From Isoetes taiwanensis (lineage: Eukaryota > Streptophyta > Lycopodiopsida > Isoetales > Isoetaceae): a stretch of DNA of 64,000 nt. Positions 11,336 to 23,928 of this stretch are shown here, piece after piece (within the stretch, counting starts at the first letter, position 1; each line of letters starts with the position of its first letter). The stretch lies in contig JAJEKV010000010.1 of NCBI GenBank assembly GCA_021234155.1, forward strand, positions 12,480,359 through 12,544,358, written 5' to 3'. A program made the translations under genes and the position numbers. The notes beneath the pieces were generated by a model. The model ran no database searches. It saw only the letters and a program-made list of their open reading frames with translations, and had not been told where the DNA came from.

Positions 11336-14300
11336 AAAACATGATGAAATTGAATAAAAGAAATGTTTAAATTGAATCAGTTTTCATTCCATCTACTCAT
11401 GAGAATCAGTTTACATGCACAATATACCAAATTTATTTAGACCAGAAAAAAATAAAATTCAATCAGGACCTTGCAAGTTCAAGGACATGTTTGTAAGATA
11501 ATGTTGCTTGAATTAACATTATCATGGTATGGGATACGTATTACTTCCGATAGATACGATTATATTTACTCTATAGCTTTGCAATATTTTAGCGACTTTT
11601 TAGATCGCGATTATTTTAAACAATAACTGATTTAGACCTATTGTATTACTGAAGCAGGTTTTAATTCATACAAGAATTAGATGTGCTTCTTATTCTCTTC
11701 CTTGGGTCTGCGTACCCTTGGAAGTATATCCTAGATGCACTTAAGTATATCCGATTCTATTTATATTTATAAGGACCTATAGCTATCCTTGGAAGGAATT
11801 GCATCCTTGAAGGATTAATTAACATGCTACTTCACATTATCGTTGTTATTTAACTTATTTCCCTATGATACATATCGTTACAACAATTTCTATGGTTATT
11901 AGGGTCTATATTTAACTTATCAATAAGACACATTAAAGCTTATAATACATGCATACCTTACCTAAGGCTAGAAGCGCATCCACTCATTGGCGGCGTCGAG
12001 TAGTTTGGAGGTGACTTGGTGGTTCATTGCTCCCATAGTTTTGCTCCCGCCGTTGGTGTAGATCACTACTCGTCGGGTCTCGCCGCGTTGAAGGCCTCTG
12101 AGCTATCTATCTATCTATCTTACGCTCTATTCGCCCGGCCATTGGGGGTGAACTCTATTCTACGGGTTAGTCAATTGGTTGCAAATGCGTTCAATCATAA
12201 GATTGAGCCCTCCCACTTTCTTGAAAAGAAAATGGTCCTGCACCCCTTCAATGACATTGCACACAGCGTCATATCTATTCTCTCCCCTTAAGAGGTTATC
12301 GCTTCTTACTTAGCGCATTAAGTTACTAGCCTTAGCTAACATATATAACCATCTAAGATGGATGCACATATTATGTTATCATTTATTTCAATATAATTAT
12401 GGGTTATCTACTTAGTTAGAGCGATTCTAAACCACAAGGTTTTGTCATGGCGACAATTCCTTTTGTCTCAAAGGACTATTTGATTACTATAATTCTTATT
12501 TTAGATGTACCTTGCATGTACTATTATTTTATTATTCTAGAGATTCCCCTTTCTTAGTTATTTAAACTCTTGGAATATTCCTACCAATCGAATTGATGTC
12601 ATGTCGTAACAAGTTGGCGGACTTGTTAGATTACTTCTTTTCTTTCGGTTGGATTATTCTTTAGGAGATACTAGATTTATACATGGTCAACAATTATCCT
12701 AGTAATGATTCCTTCTTAGTGAGGAGATCAATCTCACCAAGTGGTTTCAATACATTGGATGTGCGTTAACAATCGTGTATAATTATAGTTACTCCTATGC
12801 ATTTCCTTCCCAATGTTGGCTTAGCTCAATATTGGGGCAATCGGCCGAGAATATCACGGAAATGCCTTCTAATCCCAATATGGATGTTACCATCCATACA
12901 TTTAACCTACTAGGCCCGTGGCCTTAGATCCTTGAGCTTGCTAGAAGCTCATCCACTTGTTACTGCTTGAAGGAGCAAGGTAGCGTTCTTAAGTCGCTCG
13001 ATACTTCCGGTCTCCTTGGCGGTGGATGCTCTTTGAAGTAGAGGTTGACCGTTAAGCTAGAAAGCCTCTCTCATTCTTTGGTGGCTTGATGGTGTAGTTG
13101 ATCACTTGAAATCTTCCATGCAGCTTTTCAAAAGCTTTGAAGGTGCGCCGTTGAAAGAGATCTTTCATCTTGAACTCTTTGTCTTGGCGGCTAAGGGCGA
13201 CTCGTATCCGATATTGTTTCCTCGACTCCATCGATGTCTCATACGTCGAGTCCTCTTGTCGTTATCGTGTTGCCCAAAGAGTGTTGACGATGTTGATTGT
13301 TTCGCCCCTGCAACTTGCATGACATCTCTTCCTTTGATCTGTTATGCTATGGAAGGGAAGGAATAACAAGGGAACTATATATGCACAACATATAGCTTAC
13401 ATAATTACAATTACTACTAGAGCTATTAGGTCTCCCTTGTGCCTCCCTTGAGTTGGACACCTACTCCTTGGCAATGTCATCGGTGTTCCTCCGGTGCAAT
13501 GGTGTTGACGATCTATATCCTCCTATTTATGCGTCGGCTCGTACTCGGGGTAACTTGTTGATATACTTGGGCCCCTCGTGTTTTGTCGGCTATGGCACAA
13601 CAGCTTTGCATCACATTCTAACTAAGGTGTGCTTGTCGTTGATGCTTGACATTTCGATCACGCTTCTTGATCGTTCTCGGGCAATAATTGTTCCCCCCTT
13701 CATGATACTTGAAGCTATTTGAAGGCGTCTCTTGAGGGTGTCGTGGCGATTCCTTTGGCTATACTCCTCACGGAGTTGTTCTCTTCTGCTTGGGTTGTTC
13801 TTTGAATCGTTCATCCTTGGGTTCACCAAGTTGCATGCAAGGCAGCGTGCAAGTCATCGGCTTCGCCTCACCTAGTTGGTTCTCCATCGAGCTTCCAAAC
13901 TTCTTCGTTTGATCCCTCGATCACATGGCTTGGGCGTTGTCACGTTCCGCGTGCTATGCCGTCTTCTTGTGCGGAGGTACCTTCCGGTGGCTTTGATTGT
14001 GCTTTCGTCGGTTTGATCCTCATTTGCCTCACGGGAAGCTTCGTGGAAGAAGTCGGTTGCTAGCACTTCTCCATCTTTCAGTTCGACCTTTGTCCTTCTA
14101 TGCATTTCGGTCTCTTTGGCAAGTAAGGCATCATGACTCTCCTCCACGATGGCTCCGTTGTCGGGATGATGGATCCTTATCTCTGCAGCGGCTTGACCCT
14201 TGCGTTGAAGAAGTACGCCTTAGATATACTCTTGTCGTTGAATGGCACGGCTATTATCTTGAACTCTCTTTTCGCCCGAAGGTGCCGGTTGCTATCCTTG

Positions 14301-17105
14301 TCGTTAAAGGCGTCGAATGCTTCTACCTTGGGCGTTTGGCGTGCCACATGTCGGAGATATGGTCGGCTTCTTCTCTTCTAATTCTTGGTAGGAGTACGGT
14401 GAAGCCATCACCTAATTGTTGGGGGCATATCTCCTCGTCGCGGTGCCTTTCGTAAGTGCATCTCCATCTAATACCGTGTCATAGCACATCCCCTATATTA
14501 CCACAAGTTGGAATTATGGTCGTCGAGATGTTGCCTTCTTAGTTGGCTCGTTGATGTCGGGTGTTCCTCCTTCCATTGTTGAGGCCACTCATGTCATAAG
14601 TTAGTCAAGTGCTGCCCTTTGCTACAAGAGGTAGTGTTGCATACGGCGATGTCTGGTGCAGCGTTGATGATCTTGACATGATCGGTGTTGTCTCTTATTC
14701 TAACATTGGGTGGCGGCGGTCTTACGCGAGGGGCATTTCGAAGTGTTTGGAGTTGAAGGTTTGCTTGGCCTCTAGTCGTTTCTCCCTCGTAGTTGCTCTT
14801 CCATTTTGATCTTGGGCTATAGTTGTGCCTCCTTGCTTCCTCCTTTGGTAGTGAAGTGAAGGAGCTTCTTGATCTAAAAGCTAAATCCGTAAAACATGAC
14901 TCTAAACTCATGTTTCTCCACTATATATGTGGACACCCTAGATATACAATAGACATATACGCATTTACATTGGGATTTTAATTCATCCACTTTTGCAAAA
15001 CAACTTCTGAAGATCTACCTAATTATTTATACTCCTTTAGGTTTCCCTTCCTCGATCGCGTTTGATCCGCCGGTTTTCTTTGCATCTTCTTTGTTACGGT
15101 TGACTCGGGATTCCTTGAGATCTTTGCTACTATTGTTGAGCTTTATGTCGATCCGAGCTGATCACCTCAAGTTTGCGAGCGGTGTTCGTCGATGTGATCC
15201 TTGAAAAAGATGCTCCTCCTTGTTGTGTATGTTAAATTCGCGAGGAATGCGGTAACAGCTCGCGTCCCTACATGCGGTGTGTTGTTGCAAGATTGCTGAT
15301 TGCGGTGCCATTGATCGAGCTTGGTAGGGTCACTGGCATTTGCGGTCGGGCATTCTTGAATGTCTTGAAGCTCGAGAGATCGTGGTCGGTGGCGGGCATT
15401 GTCAATCCCGCGGGTTGAATTTACGAGTCGCGACTCATTTGCTTGGTCTTTGCTTCATTCGGGTGGCTCTCGTGCACGGAAGTGTGGTCATCTCCATTGC
15501 CCCTACCATGGCTCCTTCAGTAGCCTTTGCGTGATTTGTACCTCTTTGGCTAGGTGCGTCTCCTCCGTCCTTTGGGTCCTAACCATTCGAGTCTCGCACT
15601 CCTTGGCTGGCGTAGTAAAGCCGTCCTTCCTTTGGTTTCTAGGTGTTCACGGGTCGAATTCTGTTTGGCGGAATATTCTCCTCCTTGGTCTTGCCCTAGT
15701 GCGTCTGAGGGCCAGTCGGAAATGTTCCTTGATATCGTCTCCTCCCTCTCATGGTCTCCTACCTTTTTGGAACCGATGAAAGTTCTCCTATTTGGTGCAA
15801 AGGGGGCTGGAGGCTCATCTTGGTCAGCCTTAGGTGCTTTGTGGTTGCCTAGCTTGGTTACTCCTTTTGTTGGCGTTGGCTTGAGCTGCTGGGGGCAAGC
15901 AAAGGTGGTGGTGATCTTCCCTCCGGTTTCTATGCGCTCTGTGTCGCCATGAGTTGTCTCCTCGGCGGAAGATTATGCCCTCGGCCCTAGCTTCGTGATG
16001 CTAGCGACATCGATGCCTAACATCTTCTGTACACGTATTTTGTTGTCTCGCATTCTTCCATTTGAAACTCATAATGCGTCGAGTTGGTGAAGGCGTTGAG
16101 GTCCTCTTTTCGATGTGAGCTTCGTGGGCGTGGTAGTAGGGAGGTTGACATCTAGAACATTCTTGGTGCCGTTGGTTACCAATATTCTTCCCATTTGATG
16201 GAGATTGATGATAGGTCGGTGGTGTCTGTTCTACTCGTTTGTCGGTTGAGGTGTTTGTCGTTGTGCTTCCCCTCTTGGAGTACGCCTTTTCGGTCTCCTC
16301 TCCTTATCTGTTTTTGTCGTTGTTTGGGACCTTGATGTCTTCAAAGTTGCGCCCTTAGCTTCGTCGTGGCTCTGGCCCGTCCGCCCAGCTTAGCTTCGTG
16401 TATCCTAGAGTCTACTTGAAGGGCTCTCCTACAATATTCGGGCTCTATAAGCAAGCAAGATGGCTCGGCGGCGGCATTACTAAGACATATGTATAATCTA
16501 CAAGTCTATGGACATTAGGGCGTGTGGTATGGCATGACATGAGGGTTGTTTTGCAAAGCCCTCATGGTGTTTGAGTATACTCTAAGGTCCTAGCAAAGTT
16601 GGTTTGGGGGTCCAATCTCTACACATGGAATGACTTGGGCAGCTCTAGGCTCTAGCTCCTTTCTAGGTATCGGCAATAGGGAGTGTCAATGTGGCTGACT
16701 ATATAAGTCAAACTCTATTAGAAGGACACGAGAATTAGGTCAAGGTTTATGCCTTTGGCTCGGCGGTGGTGTACCAACAGTTGGACTTGGGTTGCTATGC
16801 TAAGGTCTAGATGACTATAACAAAGGGGTGTTCTGAGCACTTCTACCTAGGACTAAGGCATCAGCTTGAGCGAGAAGCGTACTTACGAGCTACTAATGGG
16901 GTATGCTTCTATCTACAAACAAACTACTGGTTTGGGAAAGCAATTCAAGGGTTTGAGCAATTTTGGTCATTTTGAGATGGGGTTCGACATTTCTATCCTA
17001 ATTTGAGGTCATAAATGGATTCTAGGCTGTCTAACGGTCCTAGCGTAACAAATTTCAGGCGATTTGGAGCTCGTAGCTCAAGTTATGGAGGTTCAAAATT
17101 TGGAG

Positions 17106-18175
17106 GTCTCACACGTTGCGCCCGGACCGATTTTGAGAATGTAGAAATCGTCTGGCGACGTGTGAGACATGGGTCCTAATTGGGCTAGGCTTACTCAATT
17201 TAAGTGATCTAAGGCTGTAATTCCACTAAACTCATCGAGTTAGGCAGAATTGACCCCTTACTAGGTCGATTTGGGCTGTTTTGGGCATTTTTGGGCATGG
17301 TCTCACATGTTGCGCCCGGCCCAGATTCTAAAATGTAGAAATGTCTGTCTGGCGGCGTGTGAGACATCGTCTCAATTTTGCTCAAAAGCTCCAATTTGAC
17401 TAAAACAAAAGCTAGAATTCTATAACTTAACTTAATTAAGTAACTTTATCTGGTTATAATTTACTCTAAAACACGTTGTATTAAACAAATTTTATCATTT
17501 CACGAAATTAATAAGGTTCTCCTTTGATATGATTGGTAAGTGCATATCTTTCTTCATTAGAGTTACTCCCTTGGTGTGTCTTGTGCGGTTTGTTGAGTCT
17601 TCAAAATGTCGGACCGGCTTACGCTCTGCTGCGCTTCTTGACCCACGACCTCCGCTCTCGTTACGCCCTCTCCTCTTCTTGTTTCCTTCAGCCTCCTTGG
17701 CCTCGGGTGTTTTAGCCTTGTCGAGGGAGTCGAGAGTGGTCTGTTTGGTCTTGGCGTCATGTCGTCGGAGGCTTGGTGTCTATCGGGATCTTGACTCTAT
17801 CTAGCTTAAGGGTCTTGGTTCTAAGTCTAAGGCTTGGCCATTAATATTATCTAACATTATTACGGCTTAAATCTAATTAAGGATTATAATTCAAACACAA
17901 GCGATGCAGCCCTCGGTGGTTTGTACGGGGGTTTGGGGGGTTCAACCACGTGGGTGGGAGGTTCAATTCCGCTCTTTGTGGGAATTCTTTTAAGATGAGG
18001 TTTAAATAGATTAGAAAGCTAATCTAGCTAATTCCTAGGCTGAAATTCGAATTACTAAGTTACTTCTCTGAATTTTTTTTTTGACTTTTAAAAGCTGTTT
18101 TTCGGATCAATGTCTCACACGTTGCTTGAGACGGGTTTCTACATCTCGAGAAATCGGCGCGCGGCGGCGGCTCAC
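17106..18175. repeat. three related 63-70 bp modules with inverted ends
   Basis: The modules at 17106-17168 and 17300-17365 begin GTCTCACA(C/T)G, continue GTTGCGCCCGG, contain ATGTAGAAAT and end CGTGTGAGAC, so each has about 10-bp inverted ends able to pair. A third, more diverged module starts at 18112 (GTCTCACACGTTGC, then GTTTCTACATCT) and ends near 18175. Spacing is irregular. They may be remains of a tandem array or of structured LTR DNA. Confidence 0.6.
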
Positions 18176-18177
18176 GT

Positions 18178-18330
18178 TTAACTATCCTATTTGGCTCACT
18201 AATTTTTCACTAATTTTTAAGCTGTTACTAATTCACTTTAACTATCCTATTTGGCTCACTAATTTTTCACTTTAAGCTGTTACTAATTCACTTTAACTAT
18301 TACTAATTCACTTTAATTTGTTACTAGCTT
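18178..18330. repeat. tandem repeat, 57-60 bp unit
   Basis: The unit beginning TTTAACTATCCTATTTGGCT and containing CACTAATTTTTCAC and AAGCTGTTACTAATTCAC occurs at 18178-18237 and 18238-18294. Partial copies of its end (TTACTAATTCACTTTAA) follow to about 18330. It is AT-rich and noncoding. Confidence 0.8.
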
Positions 18331-18389
18331 AGCATATACTACAAAAATGAAAAATTTTTTCCCATTCTTGAGGTCGAGAATCCTATCGA

Positions 18390-20293
18390 GTTAGTACTCT
18401 TGGGAGCATGGTCGGTGCTTTGCTCTTGGTCTCCAAGAACATTGCTCGATACCAGCGTGGCGTCCCCTACTTCATTATCACGGTGCCCTCACAGGTACAC
18501 AAGCAGGAGTTCATCCCCATACCAGCTCCATGCTATCACGGGGCCCTCCACATGACCTTTGCACCCCGTGGCGGGTTCCGGTGGGAAGAGTGGAAGGGTC
18601 ATTGCACCAGATCTCCCTCGGGGCCTACCTAGGCTGCCGGGCGTAAACATACATGTCGGTAGCACATACATCAATATCATATGACCATCACGAAGGATGG
18701 CCCTCCACATATCTGCATAGACAAAGATCGGCACATCACATAGGGAATCCTACCCAAGGCTCGGACTCAAAGGGATGGCCGGCGGCTTGGGTCTCGAGTT
18801 CATTGCGAGGCGAGAATTCATGGCAATGGATTTGGTGGCACATGAACATGGCTTAGGGTTGTCCACTCCATCCGCCCCTCCTGCGTACACTTTGCGGATA
18901 GGTTGAAGAAACGGGGTTGGGCCCGTAGCTGGGGGATCATAGCCAAAGGGGCTATAGCGGGTTACATCTCCCGGACCCGATGAGGCGGTGGGGAGGTTTC
19001 TCTCCCACCCGGATGATCAATGCCATAGCGAGGCGGACTAGAGGACACCAAGCTGTCAGGTACTTCGACTTTAACCCACTTGAAGGGAACTACCACCGCG
19101 ACCAGGTCAGGCCCCTGTGCCGGCACAACCCGCGCACCGCGGGACCTCGGCTGAAATCCCGGCGGCGCACCGTCGCCGGCGGCGGCTCTTATCCCCAGCG
19201 GTGTCGAACTCATACTTTCGGGGTGCCGCGGTCCACGGTATTAAGCGCTTAGTCTGCGGTGCTCCGGGTAGACTTTACATCAGAGAGAGCAACAGCTATG
19301 GACCTGACCACCCTTATCAACCCGGTCGACCCCTAAGAACACAACAACAGGCGGGCTGTTATGCAGCGAGGCGCATCTATAGTGTGCTAGAGAGGCTAAT
19401 CTAGGAGCATCTACTACCAAGCTTTGGGTCTCTACCCCCTTCCCAATACAAGGAGTTCACAGAGATACATCATCCATATACATCCGCGAGAAGAACTAAA
19501 GAACAAGATCTAATCTATATCATAGAGTTAGGTTCTTTAGTTAGAATCTGCTATCTAGAGTGCTAGAGGGCTGCTATGGGCAATTTAAGAGGCTAAACCC
19601 TTTGATTCGATGGCTGAAATGGGGTTTAGACTACTAAATTGCCTAAATACTGATCCTTGAGTTCCTCCTCGACTGAACTTCGACCATCCTGGCTGAAATG
19701 CTCGAATCAAGGAAAACTAATGATGCGGTTCTCTCAAGCCCAGTGCAGGGGAGGCGGTTTTGGCTCTTGAGGCACCAAAGCGGAGCTCTAAAGCCCTAGA
19801 AACGAAAATGGGCAAGTTAGGGTTCTCCTACTTAAATAGACAAGGGGTGGCTAGGGTTTCCAATTATCCCCTTTAGGCATGTGGGATAATTGGGAAAAAG
19901 GCCCACTGCCTTTAAGGGCTAGGTGGCCAAATGTGCCCACATGGAAATGTGTGCACCCAAATGTGCTCACATGGAAATGTGTGCACATTAATGAATGTGT
20001 ACATTGGAAAATGTGCACATTAATTACACCTATGGGTATGGCCCACTTGGCATCAAGTGGCCACATGGAAATGTGTGCCCACATTAATGTGTACATTGGA
20101 AAATGTGCACATTAATACTAATGCACATTCTTAGCAAGTTGCCCCCTAGGGGCTACCCACTTGGCTACACGTTGTACCGCGTCGGTCGGGTGGCGTATGC
20201 GGCGTGGCGATGGCGGTACAATATACGTCTGGGGCGATATATTTGGCCGAACGTCCACACGGCCTATATCATTATGTGTTGACGTCATATCCA
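18390..20293. repeat. diverged LTR-like block related to the gypsy LTRs at 37.3 and 46.3 kb
   Basis: Several words match the gypsy LTRs in the same order: GGGCCCTCC near 18540, a TTGTCCACTCCATCCGCCCC box at 18856-18875, and AGGAGCAT...GGTCTCTACCCCC near 19402-19440. Between these boxes the sequence has diverged beyond simple alignment. The right edge is probably near ...TTGACGTCA at 20278-20289, compared with GTCACA in the gypsy LTR. I see no second copy and no internal coding region that clearly belongs to it, so it may be a solo or orphan LTR of a related family. Confidence 0.5.
19930..20120. repeat. imperfect internal repeats rich in ACATGGAAATGTG
   Basis: ACATGGAAATGTGTGC occurs three times and the longer GTACATTGGAAAATGTGCAC twice (near 19998 and 20090), each followed by ATTAAT. 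ATGTG/CACAT inverted words make the two strands look alike, which explains the mirror-image open frames on both strands here. These frames are low-complexity and not genes. Confidence 0.7.
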
Positions 20294-23200
20294 ACTCCAA
20301 CTACTAAGCATGGTTTCCTAAAGATATTGATGCCAGCAATAAGGCCCACCTAAAAATACCTGATGACTCTATTAATTCTGGTTATTATGGACCATATACA
20401 TTTGATCCAAGCTACATAACCCAATTTGCATGCACTTTACCATCTATATTATATCATTCCTCTAAGGATGGGCCCAACAATGTTATGAAAATTCAAAGTC
20501 ACAGACCACATTCAGATTGATAATCTGTGGATATGCACACTACTTATCTAAGCATTTATAGTCTGTACTTATTGAGACTGAGGGTAATCCTGCACTTTTT
20601 ATTTTCTGGGTTGTACCTTGCCACAAAACTATAGGGTCTACCTTCCCCGCAGTTTGACATATGATTTATAAAAGACTTATATCGATGTGAAGCAACTGTC
20701 TAAGCATACATCTACTCTAAAATAAATTAATTCATAGCAATAATAGAAAACATTTGGGGTTTCTACCTGTGCCAACCAACGACAACGGTGCTCATGCAAC
20801 AGGCAGAGAAAAGAGGAAGGAAAAATCAACAAAGCGACCAACCCGCCCGCACATTAAAGCAAAAACATAAAGGAAACAAAATATATGAAATGCAAAGAAG
20901 GACACAACTATAAGACATTCCTACACAATGTCAAATTATTGATTGACGCGATGATCACATGGGTGACATTCTCAGTATGTCATTTGAACGATCCGCCAAC
21001 AATTATGCAAATATATGTACAACAAAGATTGAGTACCGTTATTCAAGCATGCATTAGAAGGATGCTACCATGTTTGTTGTCTATTTAAGCGTCCTTGTTC
21101 CTCCATGGAACTTGCAAGTAGCTAACACATACCATTGATTCCAAGTAAAATAAAGAAGTTGTGTCGGTTGTTACATCATCAATAATAAAGAAAAGATGGG
21201 CTTTTCGTAACAAAAGGTGCAAACTTAAAGCGTCGGGTCAACATTCTAGTATCAAGTTAGAACAAAAGAAGCGTACCAAATATCTTCTAGTCAACTTTCT
21301 ATTACAGGAAGGACATAAACATTGATTTATGTAGTCTCGTGATTACGCACCAAAGTAGTAAAAATTTTTTTATCCGAAGTCATCTTTAATAAGTGGCATA
21401 CACCAAGAGAAGGTCTATGGGATAAAGACTATGCAATAGCAGGACTTAGAAGCGTAGAGAGTCATTCTCAATTGGATTAAGAAATCGAATCTAAGCTATC
21501 TCTATGGACCACAGTTCATGTGGACACCTTAATGAATGTCACATTTCATGTGGGACAGATGAATGTCATGATTCATGTGGACCTATTAATTGAATAGAAG
21601 CTATCAATATAATAATGTTTTCTAGTAAATCATAAAATTATGAAATACCACGACCGCCTCGCATGCTATTTGATAAGTAATTCTTACCTAATAATTGAAC
21701 AGCGTTCGACATTCTTTGAAATGCCTCCATCTGAACCTAGGCCTTCCCATATTGTTGCTTTTCCAGTCGTTCACTGAAATGCACTAACAGAATATTATTT
21801 GCATTATGAAATAATTGATGTCTGAAAAAATTAAATAATAGGCATAGTAAATTGACTGGAAGCATAAAAGAGAACTCTAGAATGTCCTATTAATAATGGA
21901 CAATCAGCCAATGCCATGGCAATGCATGAGAATCAACAAAGATATTATTTACATTATCAAATAGCTGATGATGTTTGAAAAACTTAAACAGCAAGAATAT
22001 CTCAACATAGCTCCTTGCCACATACCACTGTCCAATTTTTGTTGCAAACATGGAGTTTATTTGATCGGAGAGAGCTTGCATATAGATCCTCCATATAAAT
22101 AATAATATTGTTGAATCTTAAAAATCAGGGCTGGGAACCCATTGATATGCCTTATTCCTTCAATAAGATCTGCATGGATTCACTTGTCCAATTAATATAT
22201 TGTAGAACATACAAATAGGTTTAAAATAAAGAGATCTATATTGCCCGGAGCATTATCCACAACATCAACTCAAGCATTAGATGCATTCACATGTATAAAG
22301 AACTTCCCTTGCATCCATTTAGAGATGTATTAAAAGGGTCAAGCATTTATCCCATTTCCATTGCCACCATAATCAAAAGGGCTTCTATAATAAATATTGT
22401 GTTAAAGAGCCTGAGCAGAGGCCTTTGTGCTCATCGCTGGCTACACCCATATCTGTTTACCAATTTAACAGCATAATGAAGAAAAGCATAGTAGAGAAAT
22501 GATCCTACAAATTTGCTACGTGTGCATCCCTAAAGCATTACTTTAAATTAGACACTACTGCTAGAAAAAAGCAAAAGGAAATGTCTTATTCATTTACCTC
22601 TTTGGCTGGCCAGGAAGTTGCCCGGCCCTTCATATGTACAAATTTCTACACTACTCCATATCCAGCACCGCACATCAGCCTGAGATCCTTTTTAAGAGGG
22701 CTAAAAGGAGTATGTGATCACGGTGGCCGTGGTTGTGGAAAAGCGCAGAAGCTCCCATGCCGGAGTCAGCACTGCAAGAAAACTGATCTACAATCCATGT
22801 ATATTGACCATAATAAAACTATACTTCTACCTCTAGATTATTAGCTTGAATGCATCCATGCCGCAGGCTATGGCTCTAAATAAAAATCAGGAACATAATA
22901 TCACGAACCCTAACCTTAGCGATGGTGGCTTCCATGAATGCTTCCAGAGGGCATGATGCATGCTTCCAGAGGGACAGTGCATAGATGGAAGCTAAAACAA
23001 ATCCTATATTTGGCCAAAATCGAAGCCATTAAAACCGTAGAAAATGCTTTCTAAATTTTTGGAACATCGGGAATGTCTTCCGGCTGCCAAAACTCTTCAA
23101 ACCTTAGGAAAATATCTTAGAAAAAAATCCAAAAAGTTTTTGGAACCCCGGAAAAACCGAATTTAAACAATAGGATAGTGTCACTAGCGTGGTCATGTTA

Positions 23201-23920
23201 GCATAGTTGTATGTTGTTGTTTTAGTGGAGACGCCCAGATATCAGCATGGTTGTATTGTGTTTTTACGGACACACCCAAATAAGGCTTTTCTTGAATCAA
23301 ATTCATAAAAAACTGAATACAAAAATCAACTAGCCACAGTAGTATAACACCAGAAATGATGAACTATGTTATAAATCAACCTCATTAAAATGTCACCTAA
23401 AAACAACTTGCATATCAGGCATATGAACAAGGAAGAACGTCCTTAGGTATTTGCTTTGCTTCCAATTTCTTGCTCTTGACCTTATAACCCTAGAACTAGC
23501 ATAATAAACATCCTAAGATGAGAAATAGGGAAGGTGGCAACAATGAGACCAGCAACCTTAGAACTAGCACAATAAACATCCTAAGATGAAAAATAGGGAA
23601 GGTGGCAACAATGGAACCCTGCAACCAGATGCAATAAAAACTATAATTGCTTAAAGCTTTAAGTTGGGGACAACATTCATCCCCAATAATTTAACAAGGT
23701 GCTACGCACAGAGGGTTGCCGTCCAGTTTCCTATGGGTAGAGTGGCTTAAATGAAACCGTGTGGAATCAAAATTTCTACTTCAAACCTCCCACCATATCT
23801 GGCAACTCAATATTTAAATTAAACTAGACCCCTATTATATTCTTAGAATGAGTTTGTAGATCCGCTACATTCATCTACAAGCCTGTTCACAAGTGCCCAC
23901 CTATTCTTTGAGAGGAAGGA
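20294..23920. other. AT-rich region with exon-like pieces, no complete gene
   Basis: No long frame exists. Minus-strand pieces look coding: 21688-21773 (listed separately), 21998-22081 (reads SDQINSMFATKIGQWYVARS) and possibly 22604-22770. Two nearly identical blocks of about 70 bp, containing ATAAACATCCTAAGATGA and AAATAGGGAAGGTGGCAACAATG, lie at about 23487-23555 and 23557-23625. The pieces are consistent with a decaying or intron-rich host gene on the minus strand that I cannot identify. The remainder holds nothing I recognise. Confidence 0.35.
21688..21773 (-). pseudogene. exon-like piece of unknown gene with in-frame TAG
   Basis: The 86-bp block is bordered on the minus strand by a good acceptor (TGCATTTCAG) and donor (GTAAGAATT). 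One frame reads as protein from ERLEKQQYGKA, hits TAG, then continues with VQMEAFQRMSNAVQLL. A CAG to TAG change would explain the stop. It may belong with the piece at 21998-22081 upstream in the same sense. The gene is not recognised. Confidence 0.4.
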
Positions 23921-23928
23921 AGGAAGGA

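Larger units (their letters stand above)
5881..11493. mobile_element. large transposon-like unit, copy 1 (truncated, degraded)
   Basis: This segment is collinear with 27229-32823 at very high identity, from TGGACACCAGCTTGGTG to AAGGACATGTTTG. It carries a broken copy of the transposase-like gene on the plus strand and the FCP1-like 3' exons on the minus strand. Collinearity stops at 11493, inside what is an intron in copy 2, so the RING and Ulp1 parts are missing. The sequence from 11494 on is unrelated, so the copy was cut by an insertion or deletion. Differences from copy 2 cluster at CAG/CTG sites. Confidence 0.85.
11494..18389. other. decayed repeat DNA without an intact gene
   Basis: The stretch holds only short frames on both strands (longest about 150 codons), none matching a domain I know. 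Positions 11494-12000 are AT-rich. From 12900 to 16500 the sequence is richer in GC with many CTTG/GTCG words, and the minus strand reads in short hydrophilic pieces (for example 13611-13829, 13872-14147 and 14594-14911), as expected of a heavily decayed retroelement internal region. A short (CTAT)n tract lies at 12103-12120. No LTR pair, zinc knuckle or polymerase motif could be fixed. The label decayed element is inference. Confidence 0.4.

Noticed and set aside
19851-20115. Mirror-image open frames rich in His, Met, Cys
   Set aside because: They arise from the ACATGGAAATGTG repeats, whose two strands read alike; no independent coding evidence.
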